Shown here one piece after another: positions 53,060 to 61,261 of a DNA stretch of 64,000 bases (the stretch's first letter is position 1; each line of letters begins with the position of its first letter). Made by a program: the position numbers and the translations under genes. Source of the stretch: a virus; the IMG/VR virus record IMGVR_UViG_3300044732_001952, positions 99,149-163,148 of that record; one strand, 5' to 3'. Under the pieces are notes generated by a model. That model worked only from the letters and a program-made list of their open reading frames with translations, searched no databases and was not told the DNA's origin.

Positions 53060-54880
53060 ATGCTAGATATTGGTAAATTAAAGAATAGAAAAACTTTATT
53101 AAAACTAGAGACCTATGAAGGTAAAAATGAGTATTTAATATCGTTAAAAGAAAGATTAGATAAGGAAGGTTCTTTTCCTATATCACCCAGTGTATCTGAG
53201 TATGTAGAAAATAATTTTGATAAGGACCCTGTTGATGTTAATAAAGTTATTACCATAACAGAGTTTTTGGGTAAACAGTTACAAGAAAAGTTTGAACTTA
53301 ATCATGTACCTGAAAAAATATTTGTTGAAACTGTTTTAGGTGATACAGAAAAAAGTTATCATGTTAGGGGTAAGGTTTTTAAAAATCAAAAATACTCACC
53401 ACTTTTTTATGTACCAAAAACACAGGTATTTGAGAACTTATATGATACCGAAATTAATGTTGAGGTTGATTTTGAAAAATACCAAAAATTAGATAGAAGA
53501 GGGTGGAAAGCTTTCCCCCACCAAGAAAAGGGTATTAAATTTCTTTTAAGTAAAAAAAATTGTATTCTTGCTGATGACATGGGTCTTGGCAAAACATTTC
53601 AATCCATTGTTTCAGCTTTAGAAACGGGAGCGGAAAAAGTTTTAGTAGTTTGTCCGGCTAACGCCAAAATTAATTGGTACCGTGAGATATCAAATTTTGT
53701 TCCTGAAGAAGATATTAGTATTTTAAAAACTGGTCATTGGAATCCCAAAAAATTTACTATCATTAATTATGACATACTTAAAAATTTCCATACTTTAATA
53801 GATAACAGAAAAAATTATGAAGAGTGGGAAATAAATAGACATTTGGTTAATGAAGGTTACGACATTATTATATTAGATGAAGCTCACATGGTTAAAAATC
53901 CTAAAGCTGATAGGACTAAAATAGTTAACCAGATTGCTGAAAGTATTGGTAAAAGGTGGTTATTAACGGGTACACCTATCGCAAACAGACCAATGGATTA
54001 TTTTAACCTACTTAATCTCTGTGAATCACCAGTAACTTCTAGTTGGAAATACTTTGCATTTAGATATTGTGATGGTAAAAAATTTAAAAAGAAATTAAAT
54101 AGTGGACAATACAAAGATATATGGTTAACTGATGGAGCTTCTAACTTAGAAGAGTTACATGAAAGAACTAAATCACTTATCTTAAGAAGAAAAAAAGAAG
54201 ACCACCTAGACCTACCACCAAAAATTGTGGCACCTTATTATATTGAGATTGATGATATGAAAGGGTATGGTAATGTATTTGAGGAATATCTTGAATGGGC
54301 CAAAAGTGAAGGTAAACGTCTTGGTTCAGGTAGACACATGGTTGAATTAGTTGTTCTTAGAAAATATTTAGCACAAGAAAAAGTTAAACACACGATTGAA
54401 TTAGCTGAACAAGCAATTGAGAACGGTCAAAAGGTAATTATATTTACAAACTTCACCCACTCATTTGATGCATTAATGAATCATTTTGGTAGAATAGCTG
54501 TGGGTCATAACGGTAAACTGAGTGGTACACAAAAACAAAAGTCTATTGACGGGTTCCAAGAGAATGAAAATATTAAAGTCTTTGTTGGCAATCTTGTATC
54601 TGCTGGTACCGCAATTACACTTACAGCGGCACAGGTAGTTATTATGAATGATTTAGATTTTGTACCAGCTAATCACGCACAGGCGGAAGATAGGGCCTTT
54701 CGCATCGGTCAGTCAAAAACTGTTAATGTTTATTACCCAATAGCTCAAGGTACTATTGATGAAATGATGTATGAAATGTTACAAAAGAAAAAACGTGTTA
54801 TTAATACAGTTGTCGGTGATGAACAAGAAGAATTTGACATCTCAACCGATTTCTTTAAAAAATTAATGGTGGGTTATTAA
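53060..54880 (+). CDS. SNF2-family DNA-dependent ATPase/helicase, SMARCAL1-like
   Basis: This 606-aa protein has an N-terminal 140 residues without a known motif and then a full superfamily 2 core. Motif I is ADDMGLGKTFQ (Lys178), motif II LDEAH (273-276), motif III WLLTGTPIANR, motif V around FVGNLVSAGTAITLTAA, and motif VI QAEDRAFRIGQ. These enzymes remodel or anneal branched DNA, and T4-like phages use UvsW for a similar task. The SNF2 signature RAFRIGQ distinguishes it from UvsW. It is convergent with the 196-aa gene and shares a hairpin over both stops. Confidence 0.9.
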   Translation: MLDIGKLKNRKTLLKLETYEGKNEYLISLKERLDKEGSFPISPSVSEYVENNFDKDPVDVNKVITITEFLGKQLQEKFELNHVPEKIFVETVLGDTEKSYHVRGKVFKNQKYSPLFYVPKTQVFENLYDTEINVEVDFEKYQKLDRRGWKAFPHQEKGIKFLLSKKNCILADDMGLGKTFQSIVSALETGAEKVLVVCPANAKINWYREISNFVPEEDISILKTGHWNPKKFTIINYDILKNFHTLIDNRKNYEEWEINRHLVNEGYDIIILDEAHMVKNPKADRTKIVNQIAESIGKRWLLTGTPIANRPMDYFNLLNLCESPVTSSWKYFAFRYCDGKKFKKKLNSGQYKDIWLTDGASNLEELHERTKSLILRRKKEDHLDLPPKIVAPYYIEIDDMKGYGNVFEEYLEWAKSEGKRLGSGRHMVELVVLRKYLAQEKVKHTIELAEQAIENGQKVIIFTNFTHSFDALMNHFGRIAVGHNGKLSGTQKQKSIDGFQENENIKVFVGNLVSAGTAITLTAAQVVIMNDLDFVPANHAQAEDRAFRIGQSKTVNVYYPIAQGTIDEMMYEMLQKKKRVINTVVGDEQEEFDISTDFFKKLMVGY

Positions 54881-54890
54881 TCCCACCATT
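54865..54890. terminator. Bidirectional terminator containing both stop codons
   Basis: AATGGTGGG/CCCACCATT forms a perfect 9-bp stem whose 8-base loop (TTATTAAT) holds the stop codons of the two convergent genes. T runs follow on both strands. Confidence 0.75.
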
Positions 54891-55467
54891 TTTGTATATT
54901 CTTTTCAAGAAGTTTAAAAATAAGTTTATTACATCTATCTTGATTTTCATGTGCAATCTCCATAGCAATTAATTTTTTATCTTTTTCTTCAAAAGGTCTT
55001 TGATATAGATTTATTTCACCACTTACCACTTTTTTATATTGACGTGGGTATTTTTTAAAATACTCATCAAAAGTTTCAGACACTAAAGTATCTTCCATGG
55101 AATACCATTTTTTACTTTCGTCTGTTGGGATAAAGTCATATTTAGTTTTATGGTAATCCATAAACTCCATACCGTAAAAATCATCTTGTTGTAACTTAAT
55201 TAGTTTAGTTACAAGACGCATTATTTCAGTATTTCTTTTAGCACTTAAATGTCTATCATTACCACCAATATAATCAGCTTGCTTATTTAATTTAAATTTT
55301 AAAACTTCAAATATATAATGGTCATCATAATCACGGTCTTTCCATATAACAGGGAACCATGACCAAAGGTTTTTAACACCTTTAATAAAATCTTTATGGT
55401 AATACCTACCCTCAAATTTCCACCAAAGACCAACTTTTTCAAATATATTTAATTTTTTTCTTTCCAT
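54877..55467 (-). CDS. Conserved phage protein of unknown function (196 aa)
   Basis: This protein starts MERKKLNIFEKVGLWWKFEG and includes VKNLWSWFPVIWKDRDYDDH and YIFEVLKFKLNKQADYIGGN, an arrangement I associate with hypothetical proteins of large tailed phages. The rest is helical with many aromatic and charged residues (RLVTKLIKLQQDDFYGMEFM), ending KLLEKNIQKWWD. There is no catalytic pattern. It is driven by a clear host-type promoter at 55486-55515, so it may be an early host-takeover or metabolism gene. Divergent from the DUF3310 gene. Confidence 0.7.
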   Translation of the reverse strand: MERKKLNIFEKVGLWWKFEGRYYHKDFIKGVKNLWSWFPVIWKDRDYDDHYIFEVLKFKLNKQADYIGGNDRHLSAKRNTEIMRLVTKLIKLQQDDFYGMEFMDYHKTKYDFIPTDESKKWYSMEDTLVSETFDEYFKKYPRQYKKVVSGEINLYQRPFEEKDKKLIAMEIAHENQDRCNKLIFKLLEKNIQKWWD

Positions 55468-55485
55468 AAAACTTTTTTATTTTTA

Positions 55486-55515
55486 CAAATATAACTATTT
55501 TTAATTAAAAACAAA
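55486..55515 (-). promoter_or_regulatory. Bacteroidota-type promoter for the 196-aa gene
   Basis: On the minus strand TTTG (55515-55512), an 18-base spacer and TATATTTG (55493-55486) match the TTTG-N-TAnnTTTG consensus. The ATG lies 18 bases further on. Confidence 0.7.
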
Positions 55516-55519
55516 AATA

Positions 55520-55732
55520 ATGGAAGATAAAAATAAAGAACAAATAGAACATCCCTCACATTATAACCAAGGAATTGAGATGTGGGATTACGCACACTCA
55601 CAAAAATTAGACTTTTTTGAAGGCAATATTGTTAAGTATGTTACTAGATGGAGACATAAAAACGGTTTACAAGATTTAGAAAAATGCCTCCAGTATCTAA
55701 ATAAGTTAATTGAACTGAACCAAAAGTCGTGA
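55520..55732 (+). CDS. DUF3310 protein
   Basis: This 70-aa protein has the standard DUF3310 pattern: EHPSHYNQGIEMWDYAHSQ, FFEGNIVKYVTRWRHKNG, and LQDLEKCLQYLNKLIEL. This small helical family is common in phages and sometimes annotated as nucleotide-kinase related, but its function is not settled. It starts 52 bases from the divergent 196-aa gene, in a spacer that carries the promoter of that gene. Its own promoter is not clear. It stops at the first base of an ATATTTAT motif ahead of the DHH gene. Confidence 0.85.
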   Translation: MEDKNKEQIEHPSHYNQGIEMWDYAHSQKLDFFEGNIVKYVTRWRHKNGLQDLEKCLQYLNKLIELNQKS

Positions 55733-55739
55733 TATTTAT
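55732..55739 (+). promoter_or_regulatory. Late-promoter-like motif upstream of the DHH gene
   Basis: GATATTTATTGAAAAAC follows the DUF3310 stop directly. The DHH gene ATG is 18 bases beyond the core. This is a plus-strand copy of the same element. Confidence 0.45.
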
Positions 55740-55757
55740 TGAAAAACAATAAGTATA

Positions 55758-57182
55758 ATGATTATTAGTGAAAACATACTACAGGCTTTGTTAGTCGAAA
55801 CTGGTATACAAAATATAAATACATTAGCTAAAAGATATCAAAAAGCTAAAATTTATTTTCATCAGGATTTAGATGGAGTTACTACGGCAATTGCCATGAA
55901 AAATTATTTAGAAAACAACGGTATTGAAGTTGTTGATGTTGAAGTAATTCAATACGGTGATAAAGAATTCTCAATTAAAAAACCTGACGCTAGTGGTGAA
56001 ATAATGCCTGTATTGGTAGATTTTGCTCACGGTAAACCAATGTTTGTTATACATACTGACCACCACGATTCACAAGTTGGTGTTGAAAAAAGTACGTCAA
56101 CAAGTTTTAGACACTCAAGGTCAAACGTTGAGACTATCTCTAACGTTCTTTCACCATCAGACATTTTCCCATCAAAAGATATTATGATGATATCTACTGT
56201 AGATAGTGCTGATTATGCTAGATTAGATATTACACCAGATGATGTTATGAACTATGTTTTTACCCTAGATAAAGGAAAAGATTTAGAACGTAATAAAATT
56301 AGTATGGCACTTGTAACTAATAAATTATTATTAGCTTACAAAAATAAACCAAAATTTTTAGAAACTCTTGTGATGGAATGTACACCATCACTTTTAAACA
56401 TTTACCAAAATATAGTTAGATTAGCAAAAGAATATGGTTACGCCACAGCTCAAGAAATGAAAGTTAACCTTTCCAATTATATTGAGGTCCAATCAAAAAG
56501 TGGTAATGTAGAATACGATGAAGAGTATGGGATTGTAAAACAATACGGTGGGGGTTCTATGTTTAAACCAGGTTCTTATGATAGATACGTACCTTTTAAA
56601 TTATACCCTAACGCCAATTTTTTGGTTATAACATGGCCATTAGGTTTATTACAAGCTTCTTGTAATCCTTATAAAAAGGGTAGGGAACTTAAAGGTGTTA
56701 ATTTAGGTGAAATAGCACAAGACGTTTTAAGTATATTTAAATCTGAACTAGAAAACAAAATTATATCTATTGATACTGTAAAGTATTTTGCTGAAAAAAA
56801 TAAAGAATTTTCGGAAGAATCTGTTGGTTTTAGTTTTAATGATATGGTAGCTATTTTAGGTGATACTGAGAATGGTATTATGGGATTAGATGAAATACCT
56901 AATGGTGGTTCACCAGATTATACATTAGAAAGATGGCAAAACGCCATTAAAAAAATAATGGATAAACCTTACACATCACTTTCTGATAGAGAAATTAAAG
57001 CTTTAAAGATGTTAAAAATTACTGGTTGGGATATGGTTCAGGCTAATTCTGGTGGCCATAAATGTATAACTAATATATCAGGATTAATGTATTTTGGTAA
57101 AGACGGTGTTCCATTTTTAAAGAGATTTTCTGAAGAATTTGTTAAACAATTAAAATTTAAAATAGATACAGAATCTTTATGA
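55758..57182 (+). CDS. DHH-family phosphoesterase-like protein
   Basis: This 474-aa protein carries YFHQDLDGVTTAIAMK with Asp37 and Asp39 (motif I), VIHTDHHDSQ around 97-106 (the DHH motif), and TVDSADYARLD near 146. This is the metal-binding set of DHH/RecJ-like phosphodiesterases. The C-terminal region holds a DHHA1-like SGGHK segment (ANSGGHKCITNISG). Members degrade nanoRNA, cyclic dinucleotides or single-stranded DNA, so RNA or second-messenger clearance is possible. It overlaps the lysozyme gene by ATGA, suggesting co-translation. Confidence 0.8.
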   Translation: MIISENILQALLVETGIQNINTLAKRYQKAKIYFHQDLDGVTTAIAMKNYLENNGIEVVDVEVIQYGDKEFSIKKPDASGEIMPVLVDFAHGKPMFVIHTDHHDSQVGVEKSTSTSFRHSRSNVETISNVLSPSDIFPSKDIMMISTVDSADYARLDITPDDVMNYVFTLDKGKDLERNKISMALVTNKLLLAYKNKPKFLETLVMECTPSLLNIYQNIVRLAKEYGYATAQEMKVNLSNYIEVQSKSGNVEYDEEYGIVKQYGGGSMFKPGSYDRYVPFKLYPNANFLVITWPLGLLQASCNPYKKGRELKGVNLGEIAQDVLSIFKSELENKIISIDTVKYFAEKNKEFSEESVGFSFNDMVAILGDTENGIMGLDEIPNGGSPDYTLERWQNAIKKIMDKPYTSLSDREIKALKMLKITGWDMVQANSGGHKCITNISGLMYFGKDGVPFLKRFSEEFVKQLKFKIDTESL

Positions 57183-58216
57183 ATATCAGAAAAATTATTA
57201 GAGAAGAAATCCAAAGTCTAAGTTCTAATAAAATAGAAGAATCTAATAAATATTTAGATAAATTTTTACATAAACTTTTATTATTAAATGAAGTTAAAGA
57301 TGTTCTCAGCCCCGAATTTGAATGGGACGTTATTTCTAATGACAAAACTAGTCCAGAGTATGTGTGGGATTTTCCACAAGAAACTAAAAAAGAATTAGAT
57401 TTATCTAAAAAATGGGTTAAAACAAAAGAAGATGTTATTGGGTATCTAAATCTTTTATTGAAAAAAATAAAATCTTTACCCAACCAACTTAGGAAAAAAA
57501 TAATAAAATATGTTTTGGCATCTTTTTTAGGTATTTTAACCGTAAACCAAATAACTAGTATCACCAACACCATTGAAGGCAATGATTATCAGAGTGGTAT
57601 TAGATTTGAAATGCCTTCATTTAAAAAAGAAACACCTGTAGTTAAAACACAAAAAATTAGAAAACCTAGCCAAAGATTATTTAAACATTTGAAAAAAGAA
57701 GAGGGTATTGGTGGTAAACCTGTTTTATATTTCTATAATTTAGGTGATGGTGCTTATACCACAGGTTATGGTCACGCTGTCTTTTCTAACCCCGAAAGAG
57801 GTAGTACGGGGGGTGATTATAGTTTTGTACCAAATCATGAAGATATTATACCTTACAATAAACGTAACCCTGGTAAAAAAATTACAAGAATTACTAGAGA
57901 ACAGGCTGAACAATTATTACAAGATGATATGTTAAAAGCTTCTGAAGGTGTTAATAATATATTAGATGGGTGGAATAAAAAAGGTATAGAACCTGAAATT
58001 ACACAAGGTATGTATGATGCTATGGTTTCTATAACCTATAATCATGGTGTGGGTAATTTAAGGACAAGCAAATTTATTCAATACGTTAAACGAAGTGAGT
58101 TCCAAGAAGCTAAAGAAGAGATAAAAAATATCTCAAGTAATATGTTTGACGAATATCCAGGTTTAAAAACTAGAAGAGAACGAGAATCTGAAATGTTTAA
58201 AATTTCTAGGGTTTAA
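57179..58216 (+). CDS. T4-type (GH24) lysozyme with N-terminal extension and membrane segment
   Basis: This 345-aa protein starts with a tag-like helix (MNIRKIIREEIQSL), then a helical region and a probable transmembrane segment near 108-124 (IIKYVLASFLGILTVNQ). The lysozyme domain is at about 163-345. Catalytic features match GH24: Glu174 in LKKEEGIGG, Asp190, and Thr194/195 in AYTTGYGHA. SITYNHGVGNL and GLKTRRERESEMF complete the fold. It could act as the endolysin, held at the membrane until lysis, or be a virion lysozyme given the tag. There is no separate signal peptide. Confidence 0.85.
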   Translation: MNIRKIIREEIQSLSSNKIEESNKYLDKFLHKLLLLNEVKDVLSPEFEWDVISNDKTSPEYVWDFPQETKKELDLSKKWVKTKEDVIGYLNLLLKKIKSLPNQLRKKIIKYVLASFLGILTVNQITSITNTIEGNDYQSGIRFEMPSFKKETPVVKTQKIRKPSQRLFKHLKKEEGIGGKPVLYFYNLGDGAYTTGYGHAVFSNPERGSTGGDYSFVPNHEDIIPYNKRNPGKKITRITREQAEQLLQDDMLKASEGVNNILDGWNKKGIEPEITQGMYDAMVSITYNHGVGNLRTSKFIQYVKRSEFQEAKEEIKNISSNMFDEYPGLKTRRERESEMFKISRV

Positions 58217-58234
58217 ATTTTAAAAAATAAGGTT

Positions 58235-58242
58235 TTATTTAT
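58235..58242 (+). promoter_or_regulatory. ATATTTAT-like motif upstream of the first glycosyltransferase gene
   Basis: TTTATTTATAAAAAGTT has one mismatch (TTATTTAT) and lies 13 bases before the ATG, at the start of the surface-chemistry cluster. Confidence 0.35.
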
Positions 58243-58255
58243 AAAAAGTTATATA

Positions 58256-59830
58256 ATGATTAGTGTTATTGTTTCTTCTAATAAAGACAATTTATGTGTT
58301 GATAAGTTTAAAAATCACATAAAAAAAACTATTGGTTTAAAGGAATATGAAATATTATTATATAATAATCAAAATGAGTTTTCCTTATCAGAAATTTACA
58401 ATAGAGGATTAAAAGAATCTAAATACGATATTCTAGTTTTTTGTCATGATGATATTTTTTTATCACAGAATTGGGGTGTAAAATTGTTAAATGATTTTTT
58501 AAAAAATCCTGAGTTTGGTGTTATAGGTAAAGCCGGTTCTTGTTTCATGTCTGAATCAGGTATTTTTTGGAGCAAAAGGGACCAAACTATGGTGGGACAA
58601 GTTTACCACAGAAATAATAACAAAAAAACGTTAACCAAATACTCACCTAAATTTAATGATTTAATTGAAGTAGTCACCCTAGATGGACTCTTTATTTCTG
58701 TTGATAAAAATAAAATTAAAAAACTATTTGACGAGGATATAAATGGGTTTCATTTTTATGACCATTCTTTTTGTGTTAGTAATTTTATTGAGGGTGTAAA
58801 ATTAGGTGTTACATTTTCTTTCGACATTACACACAATTCAGAGGGTAAACCTAATGAAGAATTTTTTAAAATAAAAGAAATTTTTTTAGAAAAATATAAA
58901 AAATATTTACCATTAGATTTAAAACCTAAAAATATATTTTACGAAAAAATAAAAAGAAAAAATTTTAAAAAATTAAAAAAAGTAGCAATAATAATACCAA
59001 CAAAAGGAAATTTAGAACTTTTAATAAATTGTGTTAATTCATTTTACAGTAATTGTGACCATGACATATTTAGTATTTTTATTGCTGATACTGGGTCTAC
59101 AAAAGAAGAATTGGACCAAATAAAAATTAGTTTTGAAGATTATAAGAATTTAAAAATAATTGAGTATGATTATTATAATTTCGCTAAAATAAATAACGAT
59201 GTTGTTAAAAACTATGTAGGTAACGGTCACGATTTTTTATTATTTTGTAATAATGATATTGAAATCAAAAATGATGTTCTTAGTTCTATGTTAAACGTTT
59301 TTTTAACAAATAAAGATTGTGGTTCTGTTGGGTGTAGGTTACATTACCCAAATAACACCATACAACATAATGGAGTTATAGTTCATTCCGATAAAGTTTT
59401 AAATGCTAACAATTTTGAAGAACTTTATCCATCCATAAATCTAACCCACGAAAAATTAAATAACTACTATAATTTTAATAACACTGTTAGAGAAGTTTTT
59501 TGTAATACAGCCGCATTACTATTAATAAATAAAGATTTATTTATTAAAATGGGACTTTTTAATGAAAATTATAATAATTGTTTTGAAGACGTTGAGTTAG
59601 GTATAAAAGTATTATCTAATGGGTTTAAAAACTATAACGATGGTTATTCTGTTGCTTACCATAAAGAAAGTTATACCAGAAAAAATGATGAAAAATATTT
59701 AGATGAATCTAAAAAAGATTTTAAAGAAACACTTCACCCTTTTATATTGGAAAATAAAAATTTGGTTAGTAAATGGATTAAAGTTATAAATACTTTTATA
59801 TATAAAAATGATAAATTTATTAAAATATGA
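58256..59830 (+). CDS. Two-domain family 2 glycosyltransferase
   Basis: This 524-aa protein has a first GT-A-like domain (residues 1-215; MISVIVSSNKDN, then YDILVFCHDDIFLSQNWG) and a second one from about 243 (VAIIIPTKGNLELLINCVNS). The latter has FLLFCNNDIEIKNDVLSSML carrying the NDxD-type metal motif, VGCRLHYPNNTIQHNG, and NNCFEDVELGIKVLSNG with the ED acceptor motif. Family 2 enzymes add sugars to glycans or lipids. It may modify host surface glycans or a phage component. It overlaps the APS kinase gene by ATGA. Confidence 0.85.
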   Translation: MISVIVSSNKDNLCVDKFKNHIKKTIGLKEYEILLYNNQNEFSLSEIYNRGLKESKYDILVFCHDDIFLSQNWGVKLLNDFLKNPEFGVIGKAGSCFMSESGIFWSKRDQTMVGQVYHRNNNKKTLTKYSPKFNDLIEVVTLDGLFISVDKNKIKKLFDEDINGFHFYDHSFCVSNFIEGVKLGVTFSFDITHNSEGKPNEEFFKIKEIFLEKYKKYLPLDLKPKNIFYEKIKRKNFKKLKKVAIIIPTKGNLELLINCVNSFYSNCDHDIFSIFIADTGSTKEELDQIKISFEDYKNLKIIEYDYYNFAKINNDVVKNYVGNGHDFLLFCNNDIEIKNDVLSSMLNVFLTNKDCGSVGCRLHYPNNTIQHNGVIVHSDKVLNANNFEELYPSINLTHEKLNNYYNFNNTVREVFCNTAALLLINKDLFIKMGLFNENYNNCFEDVELGIKVLSNGFKNYNDGYSVAYHKESYTRKNDEKYLDESKKDFKETLHPFILENKNLVSKWIKVINTFIYKNDKFIKI

Positions 59831-60792
59831 AAATGAATACAAATTTAATAGAACACAAACATGTGGTAACAAAAGAAGATAGGCAAAAACTTATTAAACA
59901 AAAATCGCCAGTTATTTGGTTAACTGGGTTATCAGCGTCAGGTAAATCAACAATAGCAAATGAATTAGCACTTAGACTCCAAAAAGAAGGTAAATTAGCT
60001 TATATCTTAGATGGTGATAATATTAGAATGGGCCTTAACAAAGATTTAGGTTTTTCTGATGATGACAGAAAAGAAAATATTAGGAGAATTGCTGAGGTAG
60101 CTAAACTTTTATCTGATTCTGGTGTAATTGTTATTACAGCATTTATTTCACCATTTAGAGAAGAAAGAGAAAAAGCAAAAGATATTATTGGTAGAGATAA
60201 CTTTTTAGAGGTTTATGTAAAAGCAGATTTAGATATTTGTGAACAACGTGACCCTAAAGGGTTATATAAAAAAGCGAGAGCAGGTGAAATTAAACAATTT
60301 ACTGGAATAGACTCACCATACGAAGAACCAATTAAACCATTTAGAACACTAGACACTGATAAATGGTCGATAGAACAATGTACTGACGTGATTATAGTAG
60401 ACTTAAAAGACTTAGGTATCATTGAATCTAATTTGAAGGAAGTAAACAACTTAGATAAAAGAAATACCATCGCAATTGATTTTGATGGTGTTATTCATAA
60501 ATATTCTAAAGGATTTAAAGGTTTAGGCAATGCTTACGACCCTCCCATGGAAGGTACTGAAGAATCTCTTAAGAAATTACATGAAGAGGGTTATATCCTT
60601 AAAATTCTCTCATCAAGACCAAAAGAGGTTATCAACCCTTGGTTAGAAAAATATGGTTTATCTAAATACATAACTGAGGTTTCTAACCATAAATTCCCGG
60701 CAACTGTCTATATCGATGATAGAGGTATGTTGTTTGAAAATTGGGAAAAGTGTTTAAATGAATTACAATTACACCCTAAAATAAAAAAATAA
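59827..60792 (+). CDS. Adenylyl-sulfate (APS) kinase fused to a HAD-type phosphatase domain
   Basis: This 321-aa protein has residues 25-200 as an APS kinase (CysC type). WLTGLSASGKSTIA is the P-loop at 34-41, then DGDNIRMGLNKDLGFSDDDR, ENIRRIAEVAKLL, and FISPFREER with Ser108. Residues about 210-315 are a HAD-like domain: IAIDFDGVIHKYS (Asp218, Asp220), ILSSRP, and VYIDDRG (Asp297/298). APS kinase makes PAPS, the sulfate donor. The HAD part may act on PAPS, PAP or a nucleotide. The fusion sits among glycosyltransferases, pointing to sulfated glycan or nucleotide chemistry. A role in sulfation is inferred, since no sulfotransferase is seen. Confidence 0.85.
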   Translation: MKMNTNLIEHKHVVTKEDRQKLIKQKSPVIWLTGLSASGKSTIANELALRLQKEGKLAYILDGDNIRMGLNKDLGFSDDDRKENIRRIAEVAKLLSDSGVIVITAFISPFREEREKAKDIIGRDNFLEVYVKADLDICEQRDPKGLYKKARAGEIKQFTGIDSPYEEPIKPFRTLDTDKWSIEQCTDVIIVDLKDLGIIESNLKEVNNLDKRNTIAIDFDGVIHKYSKGFKGLGNAYDPPMEGTEESLKKLHEEGYILKILSSRPKEVINPWLEKYGLSKYITEVSNHKFPATVYIDDRGMLFENWEKCLNELQLHPKIKK

Positions 60793-60796
60793 AACT

Positions 60797-61261
60797 ATGA
60801 GTTGGGAAAAGAAAAACCACGGTGGACAACCCACCACAAATAAAGATAAAAAATACGCTATTTTTATAGGTCGATATCAACCATACCACTACGGACATGT
60901 TAACCTAATACAACAAAAGTTAAATGAGGGAATACCAGCTTTAATAATGGTTAGGGATATTGAACCTGATGATAAAAATCCATTTACCACTAAACAAACG
61001 GTAAAGATGATTGAAGAATATCATAACTCAAAAGGTGATGATGTTAAAGTTATCATTATTCCTGATATTGAATCCGTTAATTACGGTAGAGGTGTTGGGT
61101 ATGAAATAAATGAATTTACACCGCCAGATAATATCGGATTCATATCTGCAACAGGAATAAGAAACTCAATCGCTAAAGGAGACGACAAATGGAAGGATAT
61201 GGTGGACGAATCGATACAAGATTATATAATTAATTTTTTAACATATGCAAATACAAAGTAA
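60797..61261 (+). CDS. Nucleotidyltransferase (NMN adenylyltransferase-like, HxGH family)
   Basis: This 154-aa protein has FIGRYQPYHYGHVNLIQQ with the GRxQPxHxGH-type motif around 25-34, and ISATGIRNSI near 117-126, the IS.T.iR signature. A middle region (MVRDIEPDDKNPFTTKQTVK) fits NadM-type NMN adenylyltransferases or related cytidylyltransferases. Substrates could be NMN, a sugar phosphate or pantetheine. Being four bases after APS kinase-HAD and overlapping the DUF2061 gene, it is probably part of the same pathway. Confidence 0.75.
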   Translation: MSWEKKNHGGQPTTNKDKKYAIFIGRYQPYHYGHVNLIQQKLNEGIPALIMVRDIEPDDKNPFTTKQTVKMIEEYHNSKGDDVKVIIIPDIESVNYGRGVGYEINEFTPPDNIGFISATGIRNSIAKGDDKWKDMVDESIQDYIINFLTYANTK

